Shown here one piece after another: positions 7,586 to 15,851 of a stretch of DNA of 64,000 nt (positions are counted from its first letter, which is position 1; each line of letters starts with the position of its first letter). The notes under the pieces are model-generated. The model was not told where the DNA came from. It saw only the letters and a list, made by a program, of their open reading frames with translations, and searched no databases. The stretch lies in the NCBI RefSeq assembly GCF_016863015.1, contig NZ_BOOB01000049.1, positions 1 through 64,000 on the forward strand, in the 5' to 3' direction. The DNA is from Microbispora amethystogenes (GTDB lineage: Bacteria; Actinomycetota; Actinomycetes; Streptosporangiales; Streptosporangiaceae). The translations under genes and the position numbers were made by a program.

Positions 7586-8776
7586 TCAGAGGTACTGGCC
7601 GGTGGTGGCGGGCGGCTCGGAGAGGGGCGTCGGACGGCCGTCCCGCAGGGCGAACAGCTCGGCGAGCGTGGCGCCGTCCGGGGGAGTCGCCGTCGTGCCG
7701 CCCAGCCACTCCGCCGCCTGGGGCCGGTCGAACCGGCCGACCTCGATCTGGGCGAGGCACCGGCCGGGCCGTACGACGGCCGGGTGGAGCCGGCTGAGGT
7801 CCTCGTTCGTCGTGATGGCCACGAGCACGTCCCGGCCCTGGCCGAGCAGTCCGTCGGTCAGGTTGAGCAGGCGCGACAGGCCCTGGCCCGTCGACTGCTT
7901 GGCCTCGGCGCGGATCAGCTCGTCGCAGTCCTCCAGGACGAGCAGCCGCCAGCGCGGCTCCTCGTCGTCGTCGTCCGGGCCGTCCCAGCCGACCGCGACG
8001 TCCATCAGGTAGCCGGGGTCGTTGAAGAGCAACTCAGGGTCGAGCACGCAGTCGACCTGGCACCAGGCCGCCCACTCGCGGGCGAGCGTGCGCAGCAGCG
8101 TCGTCTTGCCAGTGCCCGGCGGGCCGTGCAGGAGGATCAGCCGGCCGGCCACGTCGTGCGGGCTGACCGCCATGAGCGCGTCGAGGCGACCGGCGGCGGC
8201 CGCCGGGTAGTTGCGCCTGATCTCCTGCCAGGACGAGGTCGTGATGGGCTTGGCGGAACGGCGGGGGCCGTGCCCCGAGCTCCACCAGAAGCCCATCCGC
8301 ACGTGGTCGCCGCCGGGCGGCTCCTCCTCCGCGCCCTTGGTCGCCTGCTCCAGAACCGTGCCGGCCAGTTCCTCGCTGACGGCCGTGGCGGTGAGCATTG
8401 CCGACCGGTTGAGGTTGCGGACCACCCGCAGCGTCCACCCCTCACCGGCGAACAACCGGGTCTCGTACCCGTCGGTGTGCTGCGCCACGCGCAGCAGGCG
8501 GCCGCCCTCGGCCGTGAGCGGGGCGTCGGCGCGGACCCGGCTGAGGTTGGTGGTACGCGACCAGGGCTGCTCCCCGGTGGCGAAAGGCGACAGCGCGAGG
8601 GCGTCGATCACGTCGGCCGGGGTGTCGGCGTCGTCGAGCCAGATCCGCATCGGCAGTGCCGACGGTCCGGACGACGGCCCGAACGGTCCGGAGGGTCCGG
8701 AAGGTCCGGACGGCGGCGGGGGCGGGGGCGTGGGCATGGACGGCGGAGTGAAGTCGACCTCCCTGACAACGGACAT
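7586..8776 (-). CDS. DUF5925/AAA-family ATPase
   Basis: The 396-residue protein has a Pro/Gly/Ser-rich linker near the N-terminus (repeated GPSGP units), a middle region of DUF5925 type, and an AAA ATPase module. The module shows Walker A GPPGTGKTT, Walker B LLVLEDCDE, sensor Asn in AITTNED and an arginine-finger region HPAVVRPGR. No membrane segment is visible. ATPases of this type remodel protein complexes, but the partner is not known. ATG 8776 is preferred because the AT-rich promoter-like sequence lies just upstream; a GTG at 8824 would add 16 residues. It is divergent from the peptidoglycan amidase gene and ends at a double terminator. Confidence 0.85.
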   Translation of the reverse strand: MSVVREVDFTPPSMPTPPPPPPSGPSGPSGPFGPSSGPSALPMRIWLDDADTPADVIDALALSPFATGEQPWSRTTNLSRVRADAPLTAEGGRLLRVAQHTDGYETRLFAGEGWTLRVVRNLNRSAMLTATAVSEELAGTVLEQATKGAEEEPPGGDHVRMGFWWSSGHGPRRSAKPITTSSWQEIRRNYPAAAAGRLDALMAVSPHDVAGRLILLHGPPGTGKTTLLRTLAREWAAWCQVDCVLDPELLFNDPGYLMDVAVGWDGPDDDDEEPRWRLLVLEDCDELIRAEAKQSTGQGLSRLLNLTDGLLGQGRDVLVAITTNEDLSRLHPAVVRPGRCLAQIEVGRFDRPQAAEWLGGTTATPPDGATLAELFALRDGRPTPLSEPPATTGQYL

Positions 8777-8936
8777 ACGGTCATGATCTCGACGTTCGAC
8801 ATGGATTGTCGACGGATTTATCACTCTATTCAGTTTGCTTGCCGTTTAAGGGGTTTCTTATCGGCAAAAGGCAGTAGTTGCTGAGGAGTTGCCGCTACCC
8901 TCGGTGTCCAGTCGTACGGTTTCTACGGAGAGAACT

Positions 8937-9716
8937 GTGGCCATCGATCTCGTGTCCCGCGCCGCCTGGGGCGCGCGCCCGCCCAGGGGCTCGTACTCCT
9001 CGCTGGCCTCCACCCGGGGCGTGAAGGTCCACTACACCGGCGGCCGGGTGGACCCTGGCATCGTCGGCGACCACGCCAAATGCGTCGCCATGGTCAAGTC
9101 GATCCAGAACTTCCACATGGACGGCAACGGCTGGCTCGACATCGGCTATTCGATGGTCGCGTGCCCGCACCGGAAGGTGTTCGTCGGCCGCGGGCCGGGC
9201 CACCTGCCCGCCGCCAACGGCCCCGGCCTGAACTCCGGCCACTACGCCGTGCTCGGCCTGGTCGGCAACGCCGGGCTGGTCCAGCCCACCGACGGGATCC
9301 TGCACGCCATCCTCGACGCGGTGGAGTACCTCCGCACGAAGGGCGGCGCGGGCAAGGAGATCAAGGGCCACCACGACGGCTACTCCACCGACTGCCCCGG
9401 CGACGCCCTGTACGCCTGGGTCAAGAAGGGCGCTCCCCGCCCCGGCGGCACCAGCCTGCCCGATCCCCCGCCCGGACCGCAGCCCACCCAGAAGTGGCCC
9501 GGGCGGCTGCTGAAGTATCCGCCTGTGATGCACGGCGACGACGTGCGCGCCTGGCAGTCGCGGATGAAGACGCTCGGCTACGACATCACGGTGGACGGCG
9601 CGTACGGGCCGGACTCCCAGGAGGTCTGCCGCCGGTTCCAGAAGGACAAGCACCTCGACGTGGACGGGATCGTCGGCAGGCAGACCTGGGACGCCGCCTT
9701 CGCCGCCAAGTCCTGA
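8937..9716 (+). CDS. N-acetylmuramoyl-L-alanine amidase (PGRP type) with peptidoglycan-binding domain
   Basis: The 259-residue protein starts almost directly with the amidase_2/PGRP fold: SRAAWGARPP at 7-16, zinc ligands His in VHYTGG (about 32), His in GHHDG (about 145) and Cys in TDCPGD (about 153). A Pro-rich linker leads to a C-terminal PG_binding_1 domain (VRAWQSRMKTLGY through GIVGRQTWDAAF, two separate stretches). It should cut the amide between muramic acid and L-Ala in peptidoglycan. GTG 8937 follows GGAGAG. An upstream in-frame start would add 16 residues but no signal peptide either, so the export route is unclear and the arrangement recalls phage endolysins. Confidence 0.9.
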   Translation: MAIDLVSRAAWGARPPRGSYSSLASTRGVKVHYTGGRVDPGIVGDHAKCVAMVKSIQNFHMDGNGWLDIGYSMVACPHRKVFVGRGPGHLPAANGPGLNSGHYAVLGLVGNAGLVQPTDGILHAILDAVEYLRTKGGAGKEIKGHHDGYSTDCPGDALYAWVKKGAPRPGGTSLPDPPPGPQPTQKWPGRLLKYPPVMHGDDVRAWQSRMKTLGYDITVDGAYGPDSQEVCRRFQKDKHLDVDGIVGRQTWDAAFAAKS

Positions 9717-9804
9717 CCCGGCCCCGGCGCGTGCCCGGCCGCCGATCGCGCCGTACGGAAAATGATCGGCGTCAGGGCCGCGAAGTGGGCCACACTGTCG
9801 GCGT

Positions 9805-10818
9805 ATGAAGGACAGACCGGCCGATCTGGCGGAGGCCGAGCTCGCGGTCGCGCTGGCCGAGGGCTGGGGCATACGGCCCCGATCGGTCGCGTACCTCCCG
9901 GTGGGCGCGGGCGGCTATCACTGGTCGGTGGTTGATCGGCGGGGCTCGGCGTGGTTCGTCACGGTGGACGACCTCGGCGCCGACGACGCCGGACGCGATG
10001 ACGCCTTCGACCGGCTCGGGCGGGCCTTCGGCGTCGCGCTCGCGCTGCACCGGGACGCGGGGCTGGAGTTCGTCCTCGCTCCTGTCCCGGCCGGGACAGG
10101 CGCCGCGGTCCGGCGGTTGACCTCGCGCTACGCCCTGTCGGTGTTCCCGATGACGGAGGGCGCCACCGGGCACTTCGGGGCGCACCGGCCCGAGGACCGC
10201 GCCGAGCTGGCCGTCCTGCTGGCCGCTCTGCACGAGGCGACTCCGATCGTGACGGACGTCGCGCCACGGGCCGACCTGGCGCTGCCCGGCCGGGACGGGC
10301 TGGAGGAGGCGCTGCGGGACCTCGGCCGCGAGTGGACCGGCGGACCGTACGCCGAGCAGGCCCGCGGGCTGCTGGCCGCCCATGCCGGGCAGGTGCGGAG
10401 GTCGCTCGCCGAGTTCGATTCACGGGTCGAGCAGGCGCGCGAGAGCGGAACGGCGTGGGTGGTCACACACGGCGAACCACACCCCGGCAACGTCCTGCGT
10501 ACCCCGGCCGGGCCGCGGATCATCGACTGGGACACCGTGCTGGTCGCTCCTCCGGAGCGGGACCTGTGGATGCTCACCCCCGCCCTCGCCCGCATGCTCG
10601 GTGAAGACGAGGCGGGCGACGGAGACGACGTGCTCGCCCGCTACACCGGCGTCACCGGCAGGGCCGTCACAGCGGCCGGCCTCGCTCTCTATCCCCTGTG
10701 GTGGCGGCTCGCCGACATCGCCGCCTTCGCCGGTGATCTGCGCCGGCCGCACGGCCCCGGCGGTGACGCCGCCGCGGCCCTCACCTGTCTGGCCGGGTAT
10801 CTCGAATCCGGTCGCTGA
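9805..10818 (+). CDS. Aminoglycoside-phosphotransferase-like kinase (APH family)
   Basis: The 337-residue protein has the APH/choline-kinase fold. The catalytic loop is THGEPHPGN (about 221-229) and the metal-binding IDWD follows at about 240. The whole outline is close to spectinomycin/hygromycin-type phosphotransferases. A promoter-like CACTGT lies 6 nt before ATG 9805 and there is no Shine-Dalgarno sequence, so a leaderless mRNA is likely. The gene is followed 58 bp on by an ANT(2'')-type nucleotidyltransferase gene, so the pair could give intrinsic drug tolerance. Many APH-fold proteins phosphorylate other small molecules, and the substrate is inference. Confidence 0.85.
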   Translation: MKDRPADLAEAELAVALAEGWGIRPRSVAYLPVGAGGYHWSVVDRRGSAWFVTVDDLGADDAGRDDAFDRLGRAFGVALALHRDAGLEFVLAPVPAGTGAAVRRLTSRYALSVFPMTEGATGHFGAHRPEDRAELAVLLAALHEATPIVTDVAPRADLALPGRDGLEEALRDLGREWTGGPYAEQARGLLAAHAGQVRRSLAEFDSRVEQARESGTAWVVTHGEPHPGNVLRTPAGPRIIDWDTVLVAPPERDLWMLTPALARMLGEDEAGDGDDVLARYTGVTGRAVTAAGLALYPLWWRLADIAAFAGDLRRPHGPGGDAAAALTCLAGYLESGR

Positions 10819-10876
10819 CCCATACGCCGGAGAGGGTGTCGCCCACGCGGAAAGATCGTGGCGTAGCGTCCCATAC

Positions 10877-11452
10877 GTGGATGAGGAACGCGCGGCCCGG
10901 CACCTGCACGCGATCGACGAGGTGGTCGGCCTGGCGGAGGAGATCGGCGTTCAGGTCTGGCTGCGCGGCGGCTGGGCGATGGACTTCTACCTCGGTGAGA
11001 TCACCCGCGACCACGGGGACATCGACTGGTTCGCCTGGGTGGAGGACGCGCCCAAGCTGGCTGCGGAGCTGGTGGGCCGCGGGTACGAGCCGCTGCCCGG
11101 CCCGCCGCCCGGGCAACAACTGGACTTCGGCCGTGGGGACGTGGAGCTGAGCTTCGCTCTTCTCGGGAGAGACGAAGACGGCCGGGTGGTGGTCGGAGGC
11201 GGCCCATGGAAGGGGGAGCCGTGGCCGGACGGGATGCTCGACGCGCCGCCCGGCCGGCTGGGCCGGTTACGGTGCCCGATCATCAGCCCCGCCGCGCAGA
11301 TCGAGATCAAGCGGATGATGCCGGCCTGGGTTCCCGGAATGCCCCGCCGTCCCAAGGACCTCGAAGACGTCGCCCGGCTGCAGGCCGCGTTGTACGAAAG
11401 AAGGCACGCGCATCCGGAGGCCAGGCCCGGCAGCCGGATCCCCCACCCTTGA
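10877..11452 (+). CDS. Aminoglycoside 2''-nucleotidyltransferase-like protein
   Basis: The 191-residue protein shows the nucleotidyltransferase signature RGGWAMDFYLG followed by TRDHGDIDWF, where GGW, the Asp pair of DIDW and the upstream His match the ANT(2'')/AadB-like family. A second conserved region, AAQIEIKRMMP, follows. It would transfer AMP to a hydroxyl of an aminoglycoside or a related sugar. GTG 10877 is fixed by TAGCGT at 10864-10869, exactly 7 nt upstream, with no ribosome-binding site, implying a leaderless transcript. Its neighbour is an APH-type kinase on the same strand. Cytoplasmic. The drug specificity is unknown. Confidence 0.85.
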   Translation: MDEERAARHLHAIDEVVGLAEEIGVQVWLRGGWAMDFYLGEITRDHGDIDWFAWVEDAPKLAAELVGRGYEPLPGPPPGQQLDFGRGDVELSFALLGRDEDGRVVVGGGPWKGEPWPDGMLDAPPGRLGRLRCPIISPAAQIEIKRMMPAWVPGMPRRPKDLEDVARLQAALYERRHAHPEARPGSRIPHP

Positions 11453-11547
11453 GCCGGAAGCGTTCCATACTTCCTCGATCAGCCGACGCGCCATAGAACA
11501 TCGCGACTCGAAGTAATCGCGAAGCGACTCCTTGTAACATCGGGGTC

Positions 11548-12402
11548 ATGCCTGGACTCGACCACGAGATGCCCATCGCTCTCATCCACAACCGGCCGGA
11601 GACCGCGCTGGAGCTCCTCCACATCGCGACCGGGGCTCCGATCCCGTCCTTCACGGCCGCCCGGGTGGAAGCGGTGGACAGCAGCCAGCCGGTGCCGGTC
11701 GAACGCCGGGCCGACTCGGTCGTCGTGGTCCGCGACGAGACCGGCGAAGCGACCATCGTCGTCATCGTCGAAGTGCAGCGCGGCTACGACTCGGCCAAAC
11801 GGTTCAGCTGGCCGGTCTGCGTCGCAACCGTGCGCTCCCGCTACCAATGCGACACCGCGTTGCTGGTCATCTGCCCCGACCAGGCCATGGCTCGCTGGTG
11901 CCGGCAGGTCATCGGGCTGGGCCCGGGCGGCGTCATCACCCCGCTGGTGATCGAACCCGGCGACATCCCTCTGGTCACCGACCCCACCGTCGCACGCACC
12001 AGCCCGGAACTCGCGGTCATGTCGGTCGTGGCCCACGCCGAGGAAGCGGACGACGGGGCCGCCCTGGAGGCCCTGCTGGCCGGGCTCGTGACGCTTGACG
12101 AGGACCGGGCGACGGCATATTTGGACTACGTATTCAGTTCGCTACCCGAAGTGACTGTCAAGCGTCTGGAGGAGATGGTGACCACCATTCAGGACTTCGA
12201 GCACCTCGGCGAGAAATACTTCTCCCACTGGCTCGCCAAAGGTGAGAGCGACGCGATCATCAACGTGCTGGAGGCCAGGGGCCTCGAGGTGCACGACGAC
12301 GTACGTGAGCGGATCCGCCGGTGCCAGGACCTTGACCAGTTGCGGACCTGGGTGCGCCGGGCCGTCACCGTCACCTCGGCCCACGAGCTGTTCACCGAGT
12401 AG
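11548..12402 (+). CDS. Rpn-like PD-(D/E)XK nuclease-fold protein
   Basis: This 284-residue protein resembles the Rpn/YhgA-like putative-transposase family. The core shows RADSVVVV (Asp) followed by VVIVEVQRG, where E-x-Q takes the place of the E-x-K of classic nucleases, and then a basic RFSWPVCVA helix. The C-terminal region (KGESDAIINVLEARG, then IRRCQDLDQLRTWVRRA) has the repeat-like helical tail seen in relatives. Rpn proteins cut DNA and promote RecA-independent exchange in E. coli; similar proteins are abundant and uncharacterised in actinobacteria. TAACAT lies 7 nt before the ATG, suggesting a leaderless mRNA. Its 3' end overlaps the convergent MerR gene by 11 bp. Confidence 0.7.
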   Translation: MPGLDHEMPIALIHNRPETALELLHIATGAPIPSFTAARVEAVDSSQPVPVERRADSVVVVRDETGEATIVVIVEVQRGYDSAKRFSWPVCVATVRSRYQCDTALLVICPDQAMARWCRQVIGLGPGGVITPLVIEPGDIPLVTDPTVARTSPELAVMSVVAHAEEADDGAALEALLAGLVTLDEDRATAYLDYVFSSLPEVTVKRLEEMVTTIQDFEHLGEKYFSHWLAKGESDAIINVLEARGLEVHDDVRERIRRCQDLDQLRTWVRRAVTVTSAHELFTE

Positions 12403-13222
12403 CGCCTTCGCTGTGCGCCGACGCGCCCGCTCGTGGTCGTACGGCGGGGGCCGCCGGGGGGAGGTGGCCGAGTCTGTGCGTGGCGTAGGCGCGGATCGCG
12501 TCGGCGAGCCAGGGTGGGAGGAGCGGGTCGACGTCCTCGATCATGGCGCGCTGCCCGGGGTCGGTGGTCACGACGTCCGCGAGGGCGTGGTAGGCGGCCG
12601 CGTCGGCCGGCCACAGTAGCCGTACGGCGCGGTAGTGGTCGGCCATGAGGTTCAGGACGGCGGCGCTGCCGGGGGCCAGGCCGCCGGCCCGGGCCCGGGA
12701 GAGCCTCCGCAGGAGCCGCCGCCCCTGTGCCGCGGCCTGCTCGTGCTCCTGGCGGGTCCACCGGCCGGTCTCCTCGGCGGCCGCGGCGAAGTGCTCCCCG
12801 ACGCCGGGTCCGTACCGCGCCTCCAGATCGCGCCGTAACGCCTCGCGCCGGGCCGTCAGGCCGCTGAAGAACTCCTCCTCGCTGAGATGCGCCTGCCCGG
12901 TGAGGTCGGCGATGGTCCGGTCGACCGTGGCGATGACCTCCTCCATGTGGTCGCGGCGGGCGGCGAGCTCCTCCCGGTGCCGCCGGAGTGCGGCGACCTC
13001 GTCCCGCTCGCCGTCGAGGATCTCGCCGATCCGCGCGAGCGGGACGCCCAGTTCCCGCAGCAGCAGGATCCGCTGCAGGCGCAGCAGCTCACGGCGTCCG
13101 TACCAGCGGTAGCCGTTTCCGGCGGTCCGGGCGGGGCGCAGCAGCCCGATGTCGTCGTAGTGCCTCAGCGTGCGCGGGGTGAGGCCGGACACGCGGGCGA
13201 CCTCGCTGATCGAGTGCTCCAC
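12392..13222 (-). CDS. MerR-family regulator with TipAS-like domain
   Basis: The 276-residue protein has a MerR winged helix at 1-70 (SISEVARVSGLTPRTLRHYD, then GNGYRWYGRREL), a coiled-coil dimer helix at about 75-110, and a C-terminal helical domain of the TipAS type (ARYGPGVGEHF and YHALADVVTT). TipAS domains bind thiopeptide or other multidrug ligands and switch on the promoter. GTG 13222 is preceded by TATTGT with a 6-nt gap and no ribosome site, a leaderless promoter. The VOC gene lies upstream on the same strand. An effector cannot be named. Confidence 0.9.
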   Translation of the reverse strand: MEHSISEVARVSGLTPRTLRHYDDIGLLRPARTAGNGYRWYGRRELLRLQRILLLRELGVPLARIGEILDGERDEVAALRRHREELAARRDHMEEVIATVDRTIADLTGQAHLSEEEFFSGLTARREALRRDLEARYGPGVGEHFAAAAEETGRWTRQEHEQAAAQGRRLLRRLSRARAGGLAPGSAAVLNLMADHYRAVRLLWPADAAAYHALADVVTTDPGQRAMIEDVDPLLPPWLADAIRAYATHRLGHLPPAAPAVRPRAGASAHSEGATR

Positions 13223-13249
13223 GCCCGCACAATAAAGGGTGGCGCGGCA

Positions 13250-13996
13250 TCAGGAGAGGGCGAGGACGCAGAACTCGTGGCCATCCGGGTCGGCGAGGCA
13301 CGTCCACGGGACGTCGCCCTGGCCGAGGTCGAGGTCGGTGGCGCCGAGGGCCCGCAGCCGGGCCACCTCCGCCGCCTTGTCGTCACCGGGGTACGGCAGC
13401 AGGTCGAGATGGACGCGGTCCGGCACGGTCGTCACACCGGGCGTGCGGAGGAACTCCAGGTAGGGCCCGGTGCCCTTGGCGGAGCGCAGCGTCGCCTGGT
13501 CGTCGGTCACCTCGTGGAGGGTCCAGTCCATCGCCGCGTCCCAGAACCGGGCCATGGCCCGGGGGTCCGCGCAGTCGACCACGACCGCGGCGATCGGCCC
13601 GGTGTCGCGGTACTTCTCCCGCGGCTCCAGCACGCAGAACTCGTTGCCCTCCGGATCGGCCAGCACCGTCCACGGCACGTCGCCCTGGCCGACGTCCGCG
13701 GGCGTCGCACCGAGATCCCGAAGGCGCGCGACCAGCTCCGCCTGGTGGGCCGCAGAGGTGGTGGCGAGATCGAGGTGCACCCGGTTCTTCGCCGTCGTCT
13801 TGGGCTCCGGGACGGTGACGACGTCGACGCAGACGTAGACCGGGTCCGGCCAGACGAAGTCGCCGGCGGGCCCGACATAGGTGGTCACGCCGGATCCTCC
13901 GCCGGTGGCGTTCCAGCCGAGCGCCTCCGCCCAGAAGCGGCCGACCGCCGAGTGATCACGTGCCTTGATGTTCACCATGACAGGTCGCAGCGCCAT
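13250..13996 (-). CDS. Tandem VOC (glyoxalase-like) protein
   Basis: The 248-residue protein contains two glyoxalase_6-type VOC modules, about 1-125 and 130-248. Each ends in a near-identical signature, QGDVPWTVLADPEGNEFCVL in the first and a slightly changed form in the second, so they arose by duplication. VOC proteins bind metals and small ligands in dioxygenases, epimerases, and drug-resistance binders. The active-site set is not clear enough to choose. TAGGAT lies 6 nt before ATG 13996, so a leaderless start is likely. The gene is upstream of the MerR/TipAS regulator, which might control or protect against a ligand bound here. Confidence 0.88.
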   Translation of the reverse strand: MALRPVMVNIKARDHSAVGRFWAEALGWNATGGGSGVTTYVGPAGDFVWPDPVYVCVDVVTVPEPKTTAKNRVHLDLATTSAAHQAELVARLRDLGATPADVGQGDVPWTVLADPEGNEFCVLEPREKYRDTGPIAAVVVDCADPRAMARFWDAAMDWTLHEVTDDQATLRSAKGTGPYLEFLRTPGVTTVPDRVHLDLLPYPGDDKAAEVARLRALGATDLDLGQGDVPWTCLADPDGHEFCVLALS

Positions 13997-14069
13997 GCCG
14001 GGATCCTACGCACCCGCTCCGGGGCGCGGGCTGGACCTTCTCGTCGCGTCAACTTCTAGCGTCGGCGCC

Positions 14070-15719
14070 GTGAGCAACAGCCATCAGCCCTTCACCATCA
14101 CCGGCGTCCGCGTGTTCGGCGGCGGCGGACCGCTCCCCGGCGTCACGCACGTCCGCGTCAGCGACGGCCGCGTCGCCGGCGCCGGGGACGCCTCCGTGGC
14201 GCGCCCGGGTGACGCCCTCGTCGACGGTTCCGGCGCCACCCTCCTGCCGGGCCTCGTCGACGCGCACGTCCACCTGCTGCCCGGATGCACCCAGCTGGCG
14301 GCCGGGTTCGGCGTGACCACGGTTCTCGACATGTTCAGCAAACCGGAGACGATCGTCCCGGAGCGGGCCGCGGTCGCCGCGTCGGAGGCCGGGCGAGGGC
14401 CGGTGCGCGCGGACCTGCGGACGTCGGGCGTCGGCGCGACCGCGCCCGGCGGGCATCCGACGGTGGCGTACGCGCACTTCCCGTACGTCACGGGACCGCG
14501 GGACGCGGCGTCCTTCGTCGCGGACCGGGTCGCCGAGGGCGCGACGCACCTCAAGGTGATCTACGACGACGGCTCGGGCGCGATGCTCGACCTCCCCGCC
14601 CTCGACGTACGGACGATCGAGGCGCTGGTGTCCGCCGCACACGGCAAGGGGCTGCCGGTCGTGGCCCACGCCTCCACTTCGGCGGGGGCGGTGACGGTGG
14701 CCCGGTGCGGCGTCGACGTCCTCGCGCACGTGCCGTTCGACCGCATGACGGACGGGCAGGTCCGCGACGTGGCCCGGTGCGGGGTGGCCGTCATCACGAC
14801 CTTGGGCGTCCTCGACGGGTTCCCGGGGAGGGACGGCGTCATGCCGCTGCTCGGCCGGCCGCGTCTGGCCGGGCGGCTGGGCGCCCGATGGCGCCGCGTG
14901 GTCGAGCGGCAGGCGACCCGGTGGATGCCGCCCGAGCCGCCGGACGGCGCCGCGCAGCGCTACAACACCGTGGCGCTGCTGGAGTCGGGCCTGCGCGTGC
15001 TGGCCGGCACGGACGTGCCCAACCCGGGGCTGGTGTTCGGCGCGAGCCTGCACCGGGAGCTGTGGCACCTGGTCGAGGCGGGCCTCACCCCGGCCGAGGC
15101 GCTGACCGCCGCGACCTCGGCGCCGGCCGGGGTCTTCGGCCTGGCCGACCGCGGCGAGATCGCCGTGGGCCGCCGGGCCGACCTCGTGCTGGTCGACGGC
15201 GACCCGGCGGCCGACATCACCGCGACCGAGAGGATCCGCGACGTCTGGGTGCTCGGCCGGCGCGTCGATCACGGCGCCTACACCGGCGGCGAGGCCGAGC
15301 GCGAGGGCGTGCGATGGCAACGGGAGTCGGCGGAGCGGATCGTCCGGGCGATCGCCGAGACGTGGCCCGGGCTGCCCGGCCCCGAGGAGGTGCGGCGCGA
15401 GGACGGCGAGATCCTCGGCAGGGTCGTGCCGACGTCCGGAGGCTGGCAGGCCGTGACGGTCTTCGGCGCGCCGCTCGGCAGCGCCGGCGGCCACGACGAG
15501 GCCGTCGCCGTCCTGCACGCCCGGGGGCTCGCCTGCCTGGCCGAGCCCTGGTGGGCCCGCGCCGGTGACGAACCCGCCTGGCGGCGGGCCCGGATCGTCG
15601 AGGCCGCCCCCGGACGGGTCCGGCTGCGCTGGGACGACCCTCTGGCCGACCAGCCGTCGTCCGGCCGGTGGTTCGGTCTCGACGACCTGGACCTGTCGCT
15701 CGACCCGCCGGAAGGCTGA
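14070..15719 (+). CDS. Amidohydrolase-superfamily protein with C-terminal extension
   Basis: Residues 1-420 form an imidazolonepropionase-like amidohydrolase: DAHVHLLPG gives the metal HxH, LKVIYDD the carbamylated-Lys region, VAHAST a further His and GTDVPNPG the catalytic Asp. Family members hydrolyse cyclic amides, peptidic or lactone bonds. After the normal end (ADLVLVDGDP, VWVLGRRVD) about 130 further residues follow that look like a separate small domain I cannot name. The start is GTG 14070, because TAGCGT lies exactly 7 nt upstream and no ribosome site exists. No signal peptide. The gene stands alone before the mut operon. Confidence 0.88.
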   Translation: MSNSHQPFTITGVRVFGGGGPLPGVTHVRVSDGRVAGAGDASVARPGDALVDGSGATLLPGLVDAHVHLLPGCTQLAAGFGVTTVLDMFSKPETIVPERAAVAASEAGRGPVRADLRTSGVGATAPGGHPTVAYAHFPYVTGPRDAASFVADRVAEGATHLKVIYDDGSGAMLDLPALDVRTIEALVSAAHGKGLPVVAHASTSAGAVTVARCGVDVLAHVPFDRMTDGQVRDVARCGVAVITTLGVLDGFPGRDGVMPLLGRPRLAGRLGARWRRVVERQATRWMPPEPPDGAAQRYNTVALLESGLRVLAGTDVPNPGLVFGASLHRELWHLVEAGLTPAEALTAATSAPAGVFGLADRGEIAVGRRADLVLVDGDPAADITATERIRDVWVLGRRVDHGAYTGGEAEREGVRWQRESAERIVRAIAETWPGLPGPEEVRREDGEILGRVVPTSGGWQAVTVFGAPLGSAGGHDEAVAVLHARGLACLAEPWWARAGDEPAWRRARIVEAAPGRVRLRWDDPLADQPSSGRWFGLDDLDLSLDPPEG

Positions 15720-15851
15720 TCACCGGGGACGTCCGCAGGCGGGACACCGGAGAGGGCAAGGCCAACGCCGTCCCCAGATTCGGGACCCGGGGACCCCAGA
15801 CTCGGGGGGCCGACGCCCCGCCGACGTGAGAATGCCCATAGCATCCGGTTC

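Noticed and set aside
9805..11452. Mobile resistance cassette
   Set aside because: No integrase, transposase, terminal repeat or change in base composition flanks the two genes.
15720..15851. Cobalamin riboswitch before the B12-dependent mutase operon
   Set aside because: The gap is only 132 bp, no B12-box core is visible and a leaderless promoter lies right at the mutA start.
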